24,005 nt of DNA from Odoribacteraceae bacterium (GCA_031279175.1 JAITJA010000112.1:1-24005), one strand, 5' to 3'; shown: positions 1 to 7,834, counted from the stretch's first letter. The notes: generated by a model from the sequence alone, not told the origin. Translations and numbers: made by a program.

Positions 1-12
1 CCACGTGGAAAC

Positions 13-69
13 CATGAACGACCCCCATGTCATCGTTTCAACGTGGCGTGGAGAGCATGAACGACCCCC
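13..69. repeat. Direct repeat pair, 43-bp spacing
   Basis: The 14-mer CATGAACGACCCCC occurs at 13-26 and again at 56-69, each time preceded by a CGTGGA-like stretch (about 4-9 and 47-52). The 43-bp spacing matches the period of the A-tract repeats that follow, so the window probably opens inside a longer array. No coding role is visible. Confidence 0.6.
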
Positions 70-102
70 CTACTCTACTTTCCACGCGTCCGCGAAGGCT
101 TG

Positions 103-266
103 GAAAAAAATCGCGTGCCGGGAATGACAGCACCGCGCGAAGTGAAAAAAAATCGCGTGCCGGGAATGACAGCACCGCGCGAGGGTGAAAAAAAACCGCG
201 TACCGGGAATGACAGCACCGCGCGACGCGAAAAAAATCGCGTTCCTGCCAACGCGGCTCTGCGCGA
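103..266. repeat. Four tandem ~42-bp A-tract repeat units
   Basis: Units lie at 103-140, 144-182, 187-225 and 229-266. Each is a run of 7-8 A followed by TCGCGTGCCGGGAATGACAG and then CACCGCGCGA; the fourth unit is strongly diverged. Read on the minus strand each unit is an imperfect hairpin (TCGCG and TGC pairing with GCA and CGCGA, with a bulge) followed by a run of T, so it looks like a leftward rho-independent terminator repeated in tandem. No plausible gene starts here; reading frames crossing it have no family resemblance. Confidence 0.8.
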
Positions 267-423
267 TAGCGTTAGAAAAACGCTTGGCGGCGCCCGGCCC
301 TTCTGATTCGGGCAAAAAAAAAGCCGTCCCTGCGAGAACCATTTCACGACGCGAAAAAAAAATTTTCGAAACGCGTGCGCGGAACAAAAAAACATGTAGC
401 TTTACTTCGTTTTTTAAAGATAG
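267..423. other. Gene-free stretch with continuing phased A-tracts
   Basis: The repeat unit is no longer recognisable, but runs of A continue at 276-280, 314-322, 354-362 and 386-392. From 104 to 354 the A-tract starts average about 41.7 bp apart, near four helical turns. This DNA should be intrinsically curved and lies directly upstream of the cytochrome bd operon. I see no small gene or RNA in it. Confidence 0.55.
397..404 (+). promoter_or_regulatory. Possible -7 element of the cyd operon
   Basis: TAGCTTTA matches seven of eight positions of the Bacteroidetes -7 consensus TAnnTTTG and lies 20 bp before the DUF4492 start. There is no good TTTG at the -33 spacing. The assignment rests on position and this one box only. 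Confidence 0.3.
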
Positions 424-642
424 ATGGCCATGACAATATTAACGCGCGTTTGGAGACTATACCGCGACGGCTTCCGGGAGATGCCTCGCTGGGGTCGAAC
501 CCTTTGGGTGATCGTACTTGTTAAGCTGGGCGTTATGTTCCTTGTCTTTCGCCTTTTCCTGATGCCGAATTATCTAAATCGCTACGATACTCTTCAACAG
601 AAGAGCGATCACGTGTTTGAACAATTAATCACTAAACCTTAA
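424..642 (+). CDS. DUF4492 family small membrane protein, cytochrome bd accessory
   Basis: This 72-residue protein has one hydrophobic segment (about residues 26-48) after a basic, aromatic N-terminus containing LYRDGFREM and the WGRTLW motif, and a charged C-terminal tail. That pattern and its place directly before cydA identify the DUF4492 family, which is found beside cydAB in Bacteroidetes and some Epsilonproteobacteria. By position it may act like CydX-type small subunits, stabilising the oxidase; this is inference. The start is ATG at 424; a second in-frame ATG at 430 would remove two residues. Its codons end in A or T more often than those of neighbouring genes. The stop is five bases before the cydA start, so the genes are co-transcribed. 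Confidence 0.88.
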   Translation: MAMTILTRVWRLYRDGFREMPRWGRTLWVIVLVKLGVMFLVFRLFLMPNYLNRYDTLQQKSDHVFEQLITKP

Positions 643-647
643 CAGTT

Positions 648-2195
648 ATGTTCCATGATCTAAGTGCAACGGTAGACTGGTCGCGCTGGCAATTCGCGAT
701 GACAGCCATCTACCACTACATGTTTGTCCCGCTAACGCTGGGACTATCCCTGCTTGTTGCCGTGATGGAGACCATCTGGTACAAGACAGGCAACGAGGGC
801 TGGCTCAAGGCCACCAAGTTTTGGATGAAGCTTTTCGGCGTTAACTTCGCCATCGGGGTAGCGACGGGGCTGATTCTCGAGTTCCAGTTCGGCACGAACT
901 GGTCCAACTACTCGTGGTTCGTCGGAGACATCTTCGGCGCTCCACTCGCGATCGAGGGGATCGTGGCCTTCTTCATGGAGGCAACGTTCGTGGCGGTCAT
1001 GTTCTTCGGTTGGCGTCGCGTGAGCAAGCGCTTCCACCTCGTTTCGACGTGGTTGGTGTACGTCGGCACGAACATCTCGGCGCTGTGGATCCTTGTCGCG
1101 AACGGCTGGATGCAGAACCCGGTGGGGATGACTTTCGATCCCGACACCGCGCGTAACGTGATGACAAGCTTCACGGACGTGTTGTCTGACACGTCGTTTA
1201 ACAAGTTCTTCCACACGGTCACGTCTGCTTACACGTTATCCGCGTGCTTCGTGGTAGGCGTTTGCGGGTGGTTCTTCGCTAAACGCCGCGACGTGGAATT
1301 CGCGCGGAAAAGCATCTTGCTCGGCTCGGTCTTCGGCCTGGCCAGCATCGCGTTGACGATCCTCACGGGCGACACGACGAGCCGGGATATCGCGCGCGTG
1401 CAGCCGGTGAAGTTCGCGGCAATGGAAGGATTGAATCGCGGGAGCGAGGGCGCGGGGTTGACCGTGTTCGGTATCTTGAAGGACGATCCGTCACTGCCTC
1501 ACGAGCGGCTGAAGGGCATGACGGGGGCGATCGCGATACCGGGGTTGCTGTCGTGGATGAGTTTCGGCGACTCGCGCGCTTTCGTGCCTGGCTTCCAGGA
1601 TATCCTCGACGGGTACACGGCGCACGACGGGACGGTGCACGCGTCCGTGCAACAGCGCATCGAGAACGGGCGACGGGCAATGGACGCGTTGAAGGCCTAC
1701 AAGCACGCGAAGAAAGCAGGGGACGAGGAGACGGCGGCGGTGGCGTTGTCCGTCTTGCGCGCCAACTACGCGGATTTCGGTTACGGTAGCCTCTCCTCGC
1801 CGGGAGACGTGATCCCGCACGTTCCGCTGGTCTTCTATAGCTTCCGGATCATGGTGGGGATTGGTTTTCTCTTCATCGCGCTTTTTGTCTTGTCGTGGTG
1901 GTACGCGCGCCGGGGGCGTTACGACAAGTTTCGCTTCATACCTTATTTCGCGTTGGCCTGTATCCCCCTGGCATACGTGGCGTCGCAATGTGGATGGATC
2001 GTTGCCGAGGTGGGTCGCCAGCCGTGGGTCGTTCAGGATTTGATGACGACGGGCATGGCGGCGACGGACGTGGCGGCGACTTGGGTGCAAGTGACCTTCT
2101 GGCTTTTCGCCGCGTTGTTCACGGTGATGCTTGTCGCGGAGCTGAAGATCCTGTGCGCGCAAATCCGTAAAGGCCCCGAAAGTGTTAACTCGTAA
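648..2195 (+). CDS. cydA: Cytochrome bd ubiquinol oxidase subunit I
   Basis: Subunit I of the cytochrome bd quinol oxidase in the inner membrane, which oxidises quinol and reduces oxygen to water with high affinity. The 515-residue product keeps the expected residues: H23 (heme b595 ligand, E. coli H19), H189 (heme b558, H186) and M402 (heme b558, M393). E103 and E111 correspond to the conserved acidic residues of the oxygen-site helix. Q-loop residues K255 and E260 have the same spacing as E. coli K252 and E257. The signature GWIVAEVGRQPW is at 449-460. Residues 275-395 form a long extramembrane insertion before the last helices. In an anaerobic gut-type Bacteroidetes it supports nanoaerobic respiration and oxygen removal. 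cydB follows after 10 bases. Confidence 0.97.
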   Translation: MFHDLSATVDWSRWQFAMTAIYHYMFVPLTLGLSLLVAVMETIWYKTGNEGWLKATKFWMKLFGVNFAIGVATGLILEFQFGTNWSNYSWFVGDIFGAPLAIEGIVAFFMEATFVAVMFFGWRRVSKRFHLVSTWLVYVGTNISALWILVANGWMQNPVGMTFDPDTARNVMTSFTDVLSDTSFNKFFHTVTSAYTLSACFVVGVCGWFFAKRRDVEFARKSILLGSVFGLASIALTILTGDTTSRDIARVQPVKFAAMEGLNRGSEGAGLTVFGILKDDPSLPHERLKGMTGAIAIPGLLSWMSFGDSRAFVPGFQDILDGYTAHDGTVHASVQQRIENGRRAMDALKAYKHAKKAGDEETAAVALSVLRANYADFGYGSLSSPGDVIPHVPLVFYSFRIMVGIGFLFIALFVLSWWYARRGRYDKFRFIPYFALACIPLAYVASQCGWIVAEVGRQPWVVQDLMTTGMAATDVAATWVQVTFWLFAALFTVMLVAELKILCAQIRKGPESVNS

Positions 2196-2205
2196 AACTT
2201 GACGT

Positions 2206-3318
2206 ATGGAATTCTTACAACAATACTGGTGGATACTGATCGCGCTGTTGGGCGGGATACTGGTTTTCTTGCTGTTCGTGCAAGGCGGTCAAACGCTGCT
2301 TTACACGGTGGCGCGGACGGAAGACGAGCGTAACGTGCTCGTGAATTGTCTGGGGCATAAATGGGAATTTACATTCACGACGCTGGTCGTGTTTGGCGGC
2401 GCGTTCTTCGCGAGCTTCCCGTTGTTTTACTCGACTAGCTTCGGCGGGGCCTACCTCGCGTGGATGGTCGTGTTGCTATGTTTCGTGTTGCAGGCGGTCT
2501 CGTACGAGTACCGGCGGAAGGCACACAACCTGCTCGGCGAGACGACCTATAATGTTTTCTTGATCATCAACGGCGTGCTGGCAACGGTATGCGTTGGGGC
2601 TGTCGTGGGATCGTTCTTCACGGGCAATCCTTTCCGGCTGGGCGAGATGAACCAGGTGACGTGGACAAGTCCCTGGCGGGGCCTGGAGGTGCTCTTCAAC
2701 GTGGTCAACGCGAGTCTTGGTTTGGCGATCTTCTTCCTGTCGCGCGTGCTGGCGTCGCTGTATTTCATGAATAGTATCGCCAATGACGCGATCTTCGCGC
2801 GGAGCAAGCGGCAGGTGTTACTGGGCGCGATCCCGTTCGTGGTTTTCTTGCTGGCAGCACTGGTGATGATCCTGCTGGGCGAGGGATACGCCGTGAAGGC
2901 CGACGGGAGCATCGAGCTGGTGCGGTACAAGTATTTCTATAACCTGCTCGAGATGCCGGTGAACGCGGCGGTGCTGCTGGTTGGCGTTGTCGGCGTGTTG
3001 TTCGGAATCGTGAAGACGGTACTCGCTCCGCGCTGGCGCAAGGGGATCTGGTTCTCTGGCGCGGGGATCGTGCTGGCGGTGATCGCGCTGTTCGTGATTG
3101 CCGGTTTCAATAACACGGCGTTCTATCCCTCGTACGCTGATCTCGATTCGTCGCTGACGATCTCGAACGCCTCGTCGTCGGAATACACGCTGCGGACAAT
3201 GGCCTACGTGTCGCTGCTCTCCCCACTGGTGATCGCTTATATCGCCTATGCATGGCGGGCACTAAACCGTAAGCCGATCGATATCCGGGAGGTGAAGGAG
3301 GACGAGAACGCGTATTGA
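2206..3318 (+). CDS. cydB: Cytochrome bd ubiquinol oxidase subunit II
   Basis: Subunit II of the bd oxidase, a 370-residue membrane protein with about eight to nine hydrophobic helices. It forms the heterodimer with CydA and supports heme assembly. The N-terminal helix reads LLFVQGGQTLLYTVAR, with GGQT where proteobacterial CydB has GFDMG, a form I associate with Bacteroidetes homologs. The WEFTFTTLVVFGGAFFASFP segment corresponds to the conserved WxxxxxWL-xxGGALFAAFP region. It is the last gene of the operon: a strong bidirectional hairpin starts 18 bases after the stop. No cydCD genes are seen in the window. Confidence 0.95.
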   Translation: MEFLQQYWWILIALLGGILVFLLFVQGGQTLLYTVARTEDERNVLVNCLGHKWEFTFTTLVVFGGAFFASFPLFYSTSFGGAYLAWMVVLLCFVLQAVSYEYRRKAHNLLGETTYNVFLIINGVLATVCVGAVVGSFFTGNPFRLGEMNQVTWTSPWRGLEVLFNVVNASLGLAIFFLSRVLASLYFMNSIANDAIFARSKRQVLLGAIPFVVFLLAALVMILLGEGYAVKADGSIELVRYKYFYNLLEMPVNAAVLLVGVVGVLFGIVKTVLAPRWRKGIWFSGAGIVLAVIALFVIAGFNNTAFYPSYADLDSSLTISNASSSEYTLRTMAYVSLLSPLVIAYIAYAWRALNRKPIDIREVKEDENAY

Positions 3319-3336
3319 TCGCGACCCGCTTAAAAT

Positions 3337-3368
3337 AACGAGGGCGACCGGAAACGGCCGCCCTCGTT
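3337..3368. terminator. Bidirectional terminator between cydB and sulP
   Basis: AACGAGGGCG at 3337-3346 pairs perfectly with CGCCCTCGTT at 3359-3368, and inside it CCG-GAAA-CGG extends the stem with a tetraloop. On the minus strand the hairpin is followed by a U-rich stretch (from the TTAAAATAA at 3330-3338). It lies between two convergent genes and fits termination of both. Confidence 0.85.
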
Positions 3369-3387
3369 CGTTGTATGACGCGGGACG

Positions 3388-5037
3388 TCACGACTCGCTC
3401 TCGAGGTTTAACGCGCCAAGCAACGCGAGCTCGAACTTCGGGTAGAGGTGATCGCGGCCCACTTGCTTGTCAATGCCGTTCTTGACGAGGTCCTCGCGGA
3501 CGTTGTCGTTAACGCCGGAGAGGATCACGCGCGTGCCGGCCTGCTGTAACTGGAGGATCGTCTCGCGCAGGTTCTTGACGCCGGTAGCGTCGATGAAGGG
3601 GACGTGCCTCATGCGGATGATGAGTACCTTGTAACGGACCCCCATCGTGCGGATGGTCTCGGAGTATGTCTTGGCCGACCCGAAGAAGAAGGGGCCGCTG
3701 ATCTCGTAGATACCAATGGTCGGGGGGATGTTCTTGTACATGGTCAGGATATCCTGGTCGACGTTTCCTTGCGCGGGGATCACTTTCGGCGCGTTGTCGG
3801 CCATCCGCTTCATGAAGAGCACGGCGGCAAGCACGACGCCAATCTCTATGGCCACGGTGAGATCCACGAGGACGGTCAGGAAGAAGGTCACCAGCAGGAT
3901 GACCACGTCAAAGTAGGAGGCGCGCAACACCGAACGAAAGGAACGCCACTCGCTCATGTTGTACGAGACGACGATCAAGATGCCAGCCAGGCAGGACATC
4001 GGTATGTATGATACCCAACGCGCGAAGAAGAGCATGACGAGTAGTAATACCGCGGCGTGCACGATACCGGCAACCGGCGTTCGCCCGCCGCTCCGCGCGT
4101 TGGTGGCCGTCCGCGCGATCGCTCCCGTGGCAGGGATACCGCCGAAGAGCGGGGTGACGATGTTCGCCACTCCCTGCGCGATCAGCTCCGTGTTCGAGCG
4201 GTGGCGACTACTGATCATACCGTCCGCGACGACGGCGGAGAGCAGGGATTCAATCGCCCCGAGGATGGCAATCGTGAAGGCAGGCTGGATGTAACGCCCC
4301 AGTTCTCCCCACTCTACCACCGGGAGCACCGGGGCGAAGGAGCAGGAGATGTCGCTGTATAGCGTGCCAATGGTCACTACCGGCATGTCAAGCAGCGCGA
4401 CGAGGGGCGTGACAAGCAGTATCGCCACGAGCGACCCCGGTACCCTCCGCGTGATCTTCGGCATGTACGCGGCCACGAGTATCGTGAAGATGGTGATCGC
4501 GATGGCATGTCCGTTGACGGCGTTCAGGTGCGCCAGGTAAGTGCCCCACTTCGCCGCGAAGCCGCCGGGCAGGTTCTCGATCTCCAGTCCCAGCGCGTTG
4601 GGGAACTGCGTGGAGAAGATGACAACGGCAATACCGGACGTGAAACCAACAATGAGCGGGTGGGGGATGAACTTGAGGAACGTGCCTAACCGCAGGAGAC
4701 CAAAGCCAACAAGCATGATCCCCGCCATGATCGTGGCGATGATCATGCCGTCAATGCCGTACTCGTTGATGACGCCAAGGACAATGACAATGAACGCGCC
4801 GGTGGGACCGCCAATCTGCACGCGGCTGCCACCAAGGAAGGAGATGAGGAAGCCGGCAACGATGGCCGTCATGACGCCCTTCTCCGGCGAGACGCCAGAG
4901 GCAACGGCAAACGCGATGGCTAACGGTAGGGCGACGATGCCCACGACGACGCCAGCAAGCAGGTCGCGGGGGAAGTTTCGCTTCACGGAGCCGTTGCGGG
5001 CCAGTTCGAATAGTTTTGGATTGAATATTTTTTCCAT
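3388..5037 (-). CDS. SulP family anion transporter with STAS domain
   Basis: A 549-residue inner-membrane SulP (SLC26-like) permease. The N-terminal RDLLAGVVVGIVALPLAIAF region and VQIGGPTGAFIV are typical of the family; about 10-14 hydrophobic segments fill residues 25-415. A cytoplasmic STAS domain follows at about 440-545, with the motif FIDATGVKNL around 481-490. Family members carry sulfate, bicarbonate, or C4-dicarboxylates (E. coli DauA has a similar size and layout); the sequence does not settle the substrate. No carbonic anhydrase or sulfate assimilation gene is adjacent. A promoter-like box lies about 46 bases upstream (5083-5090), so it may be transcribed separately from the sigma gene at 5171-5695. 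It ends at the shared terminator with cydB. Confidence 0.93.
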   Translation of the reverse strand: MEKIFNPKLFELARNGSVKRNFPRDLLAGVVVGIVALPLAIAFAVASGVSPEKGVMTAIVAGFLISFLGGSRVQIGGPTGAFIVIVLGVINEYGIDGMIIATIMAGIMLVGFGLLRLGTFLKFIPHPLIVGFTSGIAVVIFSTQFPNALGLEIENLPGGFAAKWGTYLAHLNAVNGHAIAITIFTILVAAYMPKITRRVPGSLVAILLVTPLVALLDMPVVTIGTLYSDISCSFAPVLPVVEWGELGRYIQPAFTIAILGAIESLLSAVVADGMISSRHRSNTELIAQGVANIVTPLFGGIPATGAIARTATNARSGGRTPVAGIVHAAVLLLVMLFFARWVSYIPMSCLAGILIVVSYNMSEWRSFRSVLRASYFDVVILLVTFFLTVLVDLTVAIEIGVVLAAVLFMKRMADNAPKVIPAQGNVDQDILTMYKNIPPTIGIYEISGPFFFGSAKTYSETIRTMGVRYKVLIIRMRHVPFIDATGVKNLRETILQLQQAGTRVILSGVNDNVREDLVKNGIDKQVGRDHLYPKFELALLGALNLESES

Positions 5038-5082
5038 GTGATTTATTTTGTTTCATTTTCCTGCCCGGCGGGCGAGGCGACG

Positions 5083-5090
5083 CGAAAGTA
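5083..5090 (-). promoter_or_regulatory. Possible -7 element of the SulP gene
   Basis: Minus-strand TACTTTCG matches seven of eight positions of TAnnTTTG and lies 45 bp upstream of the SulP start codon. No clear TTTG is present at the -33 spacing; instead the tandem 21-bp repeat starts 23 bp upstream, where -33 and activator contacts would fall. Confidence 0.4.
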
Positions 5091-5112
5091 TATAAAATTC
5101 GTTGCCTGTTGA

Positions 5113-5154
5113 CGCGTTGTTACTGCCTTTCGGCGCGTTGTTACAGCCTTTCGG
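5113..5154. repeat. Tandem 21-bp direct repeat
   Basis: Two adjacent 21-bp units (5113-5133 and 5134-5154) differ only at one base: CGCGTTGTTAC, then T or A, then GCCTTTCGG. A decayed third start (CGCGG) follows. The repeats lie just upstream of the SulP promoter-like element and downstream of the sigma factor stop codon. Two helical turns of spacing would place two bound proteins on the same DNA face, so an operator is possible. Confidence 0.75.
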
Positions 5155-5170
5155 CGCGGTCGCGCGGTTG

Positions 5171-5695
5171 TCATACCATGCCTTTCAGGCGATCTCTCAT
5201 GTAGTGGTGCGCGTTGTTCTTGTGTTTCTTGACGGTGTTGACGCTGATGTTTAGCTTCCCGGCGATCTCCTCGTGCGACATCCCGTCAAGGCTCATGCGA
5301 TAGACTGTTTTGCAGGCCGGCGGTAGCTCCTCGAAGACGCGCAGGACGGAACGGAATATCTCTGCCTCGATCATGCCCTCGAGGAAGGATGCTTCGTTTT
5401 CCTCGCGCGGCGTCATCGCGTAACGTTCCTTGACTTTCTGGTGTCGTATCACGTTTAATCCCTTGCGTTGTACTACCCTGTAGAGGTATGCCTTGATGGC
5501 TTCCACGGTATGGAGGTCGCGGCGTTTTTCCCACAGGTGGACGAAGGCTTCTTGTACCATGTCGTCAACCGTCTCCCTGTCTTGCACGTATCTCGCCGCG
5601 AAGCCGCGCAATGCCGGGGCGTACTCCCGGTATATTTCCCGGAAAGTGCCTTCATCTCCTGCTCGAAAGAGCGCGACTTGTATCGATGATTCCAT
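5171..5695 (-). CDS. ECF sigma-70 factor without adjacent anti-sigma gene
   Basis: A 174-residue extracytoplasmic-function sigma factor. Region 2 is at about residues 12-80, with DRETVDDMVQEAFVHLWEK for core binding and -10 recognition. Region 4 is at about 118-168, with the helix-turn-helix MSHEEIAGKLNISVNTVKKH. Size and sequence fit the large Bacteroidetes ECF group that usually sits beside FecR anti-sigma and SusC genes. Here no FecR gene is adjacent: SulP lies 133 bp downstream and the secreted GATase/DsbD-like protein gene lies upstream across a terminator. It could control SulP, the neighbouring SusCD locus, or distant genes. A full promoter-like match (GTTG, 20 bp, TACTTTTG) lies upstream. 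Confidence 0.92.
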   Translation of the reverse strand: MESSIQVALFRAGDEGTFREIYREYAPALRGFAARYVQDRETVDDMVQEAFVHLWEKRRDLHTVEAIKAYLYRVVQRKGLNVIRHQKVKERYAMTPREENEASFLEGMIEAEIFRSVLRVFEELPPACKTVYRMSLDGMSHEEIAGKLNISVNTVKKHKNNAHHYMRDRLKGMV

Positions 5696-5759
5696 AACGT
5701 TCTTGTTCGTTCACCTCTTTATCGACTTGTCATCGCGAGGTTTTCATGAAAAGTGTTGG

Positions 5760-5791
5760 CAAAAGTAGGAAATCATTTCGCGTTTTCCAAC
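5760..5791 (-). promoter_or_regulatory. Bacteroidetes-type promoter of the orphan sigma gene
   Basis: On the minus strand, TACTTTTG (5760-5767) is an exact match to the TAnnTTTG -7 element. GTTG at 5788-5791 matches three of four bases of the TTTG -33 element with a 20-bp spacer, within the accepted 19-21 range. The predicted transcript would start about 60 bp before the sigma ATG at 5695. Confidence 0.6.
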
Positions 5792-5852
5792 GAGCGGGGG
5801 AATGGCACGGGAAACAGCTCGATAGCGTCGTGGCATGTTCCTCGTGAAATTC

Positions 5853-5889
5853 AAGGGGGGAGCGCGAACAGTGGTTCGCCTCCCCCCTT
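5853..5889 (-). terminator. Terminator after the GATase/DsbD-like gene
   Basis: AAGGGGGGAG and GCGAAC (5853-5869, with one bulged C) pair with GTTCGC and CTCCCCCCTT (5874-5889) around an AGTG loop, a 16-bp GC-rich stem. It lies about 40 bp past the stop of the minus-strand gene and is followed on that strand by TTGAATTTCA, a modest U-rich tail. Confidence 0.7.
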
Positions 5890-5929
5890 CGTCGTGCATG
5901 GCTGCTTGCTTGCCGGTTGCCGTTCGGGA

Positions 5930-7834
5930 TTATAGCTTTATCGAGAGTTGCCCGGTGGCGGGAGACATGCAGAGATGAGCGTCACAACATTGGTAGGTGA
6001 TCGTGCACGTGGCGTCGCCGTCTCCATTGCCGGTGATGGGCTGGCGGAAGAGGATCTCGTCCTCGTAGATCGTCGTGCCGTTCGACGTTAAGGGCCTGGA
6101 CGAGGGATATTGTAACTCGCCGGCAAGCGCGTAACCGGCAGGTAACTCGAACGCGACGCTCGTCCGGGTGAAAGGATCCGTGCCGGCGACGTTAGCGTAG
6201 ATGTGATACCCGGGATGGATCTTGATCTTCACGACCAACTCGCGCGCGCCGCCGGGAAGCGTGACGACCGACGCCGCCATTTTCACGGGATTCAAGTCGT
6301 CGGTCTCCCCGGGACGGATGGTGGCGAGGGCGACGCGCTCGTCGCGGGCATGGTAATCGTTGAGGCCCGGCTCGCGGCTGTTGATCAGGAAGAGCCAGCC
6401 GCCCGGTTCGGTAAAGAAAAGCTTCTCCTTGTAGTGCTCGTACCACGCGCGCCATTCGGCAGCCGTCGGGAAGTCAACGAGCGTGTAGCGGGCGAGAATC
6501 CGGCGGGCCTTGTCGGTTTCCTTGCCTTTCTCGAGCAGGGTGATGGCGGCATCGAGGAGACGGGGATCGTTATTCGGGATGCCGAGACTCTTCACGTCCT
6601 CGTCGACCTCGATGTGGTAAAAGCCACTGGCGTGAAAGTAGTCGCGGTTGGCGTCGTAGAAAGCGATGTAGGCGTCGGAGTCGAGACCGAAGAGGTGAAA
6701 GAAATCCTTTTGATAACGCTTGACGTGATCCTCGAAGGAGATGGGGGGCGTCCCGCGGTAGTTCATGATGCTGGCCTCGGAGGAGGTGAGTTTCTCTCCC
6801 TTGGCGAGGCGCTCCTTGATCTTCTCCTGCATGGTGGCGATGGAGCGGGAGTGCTCCTCGTTGCGGCGGGCGGACACCTCGTAACTCTCGCGGCTGGCGA
6901 GGTATTTCAGCTCCTTGAGGTACTCGCGCGTGGCGATGCGGTCGTTGTACTTGCGGGCGATGACTCCCTGCCCGTTAAAGCGGGCGATGTAGACAATGGC
7001 GTTGGCAAGCACGGCGCGGGCCTCGGCAGTCATGTAGGCGGGAGAGGCGGCGAAACCCCAGTGAAAGAAATTGCCGTGGCGACCGATGGCGACGGCGTCA
7101 ATGGTCTTGGCGCAAACACCGGAAGAGATGTACTCGGCGTCGGGGGAATCCTCGAAGCCCCAGGGACGGGCGACCATGCCGATACGGAATCCATCGTCGG
7201 TGGCGTATCCCTTGGTTTGCACCTGCCACATGGGGATGGAGTCGGGGAGTGTCCCGGTGAAGTAGGTATAGTGGAAGGCGGCCTCCGGCGTGGGCTTGAC
7301 GCGCGTGGTGATGGTCGTGGGGAAAGGTCCGCGGAAGATGGGATGATCGAGGCGGAGGTGATGCGCGTCGGCATCGAGACAGAGACAATACCAGTCGAGT
7401 TTGAGGCCAATGGATCGTCCGAGCTTCTCGCCCAGCTCGCCGATCATGACCACGGGCCGGTCGAACTCCTCCGTGAAGTAAACGGCAGGCCGGATGCTGG
7501 TGATCTTGCCGGCAGCGTCTCGCTCCCGGAAGAGCGGCGTGATAGCGGGCGGCGCGCCGTCCATGACGGTGACGTCGTACTGGTAAGAGAGGGCCTGCTT
7601 GTAGTCCGCGGCCTGCACGACAGTGACGGAGTTAAAGAACTCCCCCAACATGGTCTCGAACGAGGCGGAGCGAGCGCGAGCGCTCTCCAGGGCGGCGGCG
7701 GTATCCCCGCGGAAACTTTCCGGCGCCCAATCGGTAGAGCCACCGACGTAGAGAATCTTCAGGTCGCTTTTCTGCGCGACAGCAACGCGGAGCAGGAGGA
7801 ATAACCCTGCCAGGATAGTGACGAGATGTTTCAT
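5930..7834 (-). CDS. Secreted protein: amidotransferase-like N-terminus, DsbD-alpha-like C-terminus
   Basis: A 634-residue exported protein. Residues 1-20 are a signal peptide (basic start, leucine-rich core, AVA-Q cleavage site). Residues about 24-300 resemble a class I glutamine-amidotransferase/ThuA-like fold: KILYVGG strand at the start, DVTVMDG, and GNFFHWGFAASP followed by the helix that typically ends such domains. Residues 300-505 are mainly helical and charged and are not recognised. Residues about 515-634 resemble the periplasmic N-terminal domain of DsbD (disulfide corrector family): KIKIHPGYHIYAN and TYQCCDAHLCMSP, with the C617-x4-C622 pair in the expected place plus an extra C616. 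It probably acts in the periplasm or at the surface, in thiol exchange or ligand handling for the SusCD locus upstream. The exact role is unknown. A terminator separates it from susD. Confidence 0.7.
   Translation of the reverse strand: MKHLVTILAGLFLLLRVAVAQKSDLKILYVGGSTDWAPESFRGDTAAALESARARSASFETMLGEFFNSVTVVQAADYKQALSYQYDVTVMDGAPPAITPLFRERDAAGKITSIRPAVYFTEEFDRPVVMIGELGEKLGRSIGLKLDWYCLCLDADAHHLRLDHPIFRGPFPTTITTRVKPTPEAAFHYTYFTGTLPDSIPMWQVQTKGYATDDGFRIGMVARPWGFEDSPDAEYISSGVCAKTIDAVAIGRHGNFFHWGFAASPAYMTAEARAVLANAIVYIARFNGQGVIARKYNDRIATREYLKELKYLASRESYEVSARRNEEHSRSIATMQEKIKERLAKGEKLTSSEASIMNYRGTPPISFEDHVKRYQKDFFHLFGLDSDAYIAFYDANRDYFHASGFYHIEVDEDVKSLGIPNNDPRLLDAAITLLEKGKETDKARRILARYTLVDFPTAAEWRAWYEHYKEKLFFTEPGGWLFLINSREPGLNDYHARDERVALATIRPGETDDLNPVKMAASVVTLPGGARELVVKIKIHPGYHIYANVAGTDPFTRTSVAFELPAGYALAGELQYPSSRPLTSNGTTIYEDEILFRQPITGNGDGDATCTITYQCCDAHLCMSPATGQLSIKL

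Noticed and set aside
70..395. Overlapping open frames through the A-tract repeats
   Set aside because: They are open in several frames because the repeat lacks stops; the products are simple repeats and no start site is credible.
6203..7804. Plus-strand open frame of 533 codons
   Set aside because: It is fully antisense to the secreted GATase/DsbD-like gene, is rich in G, V, D and E as expected for a GC-rich shadow frame, and shows no family motif.
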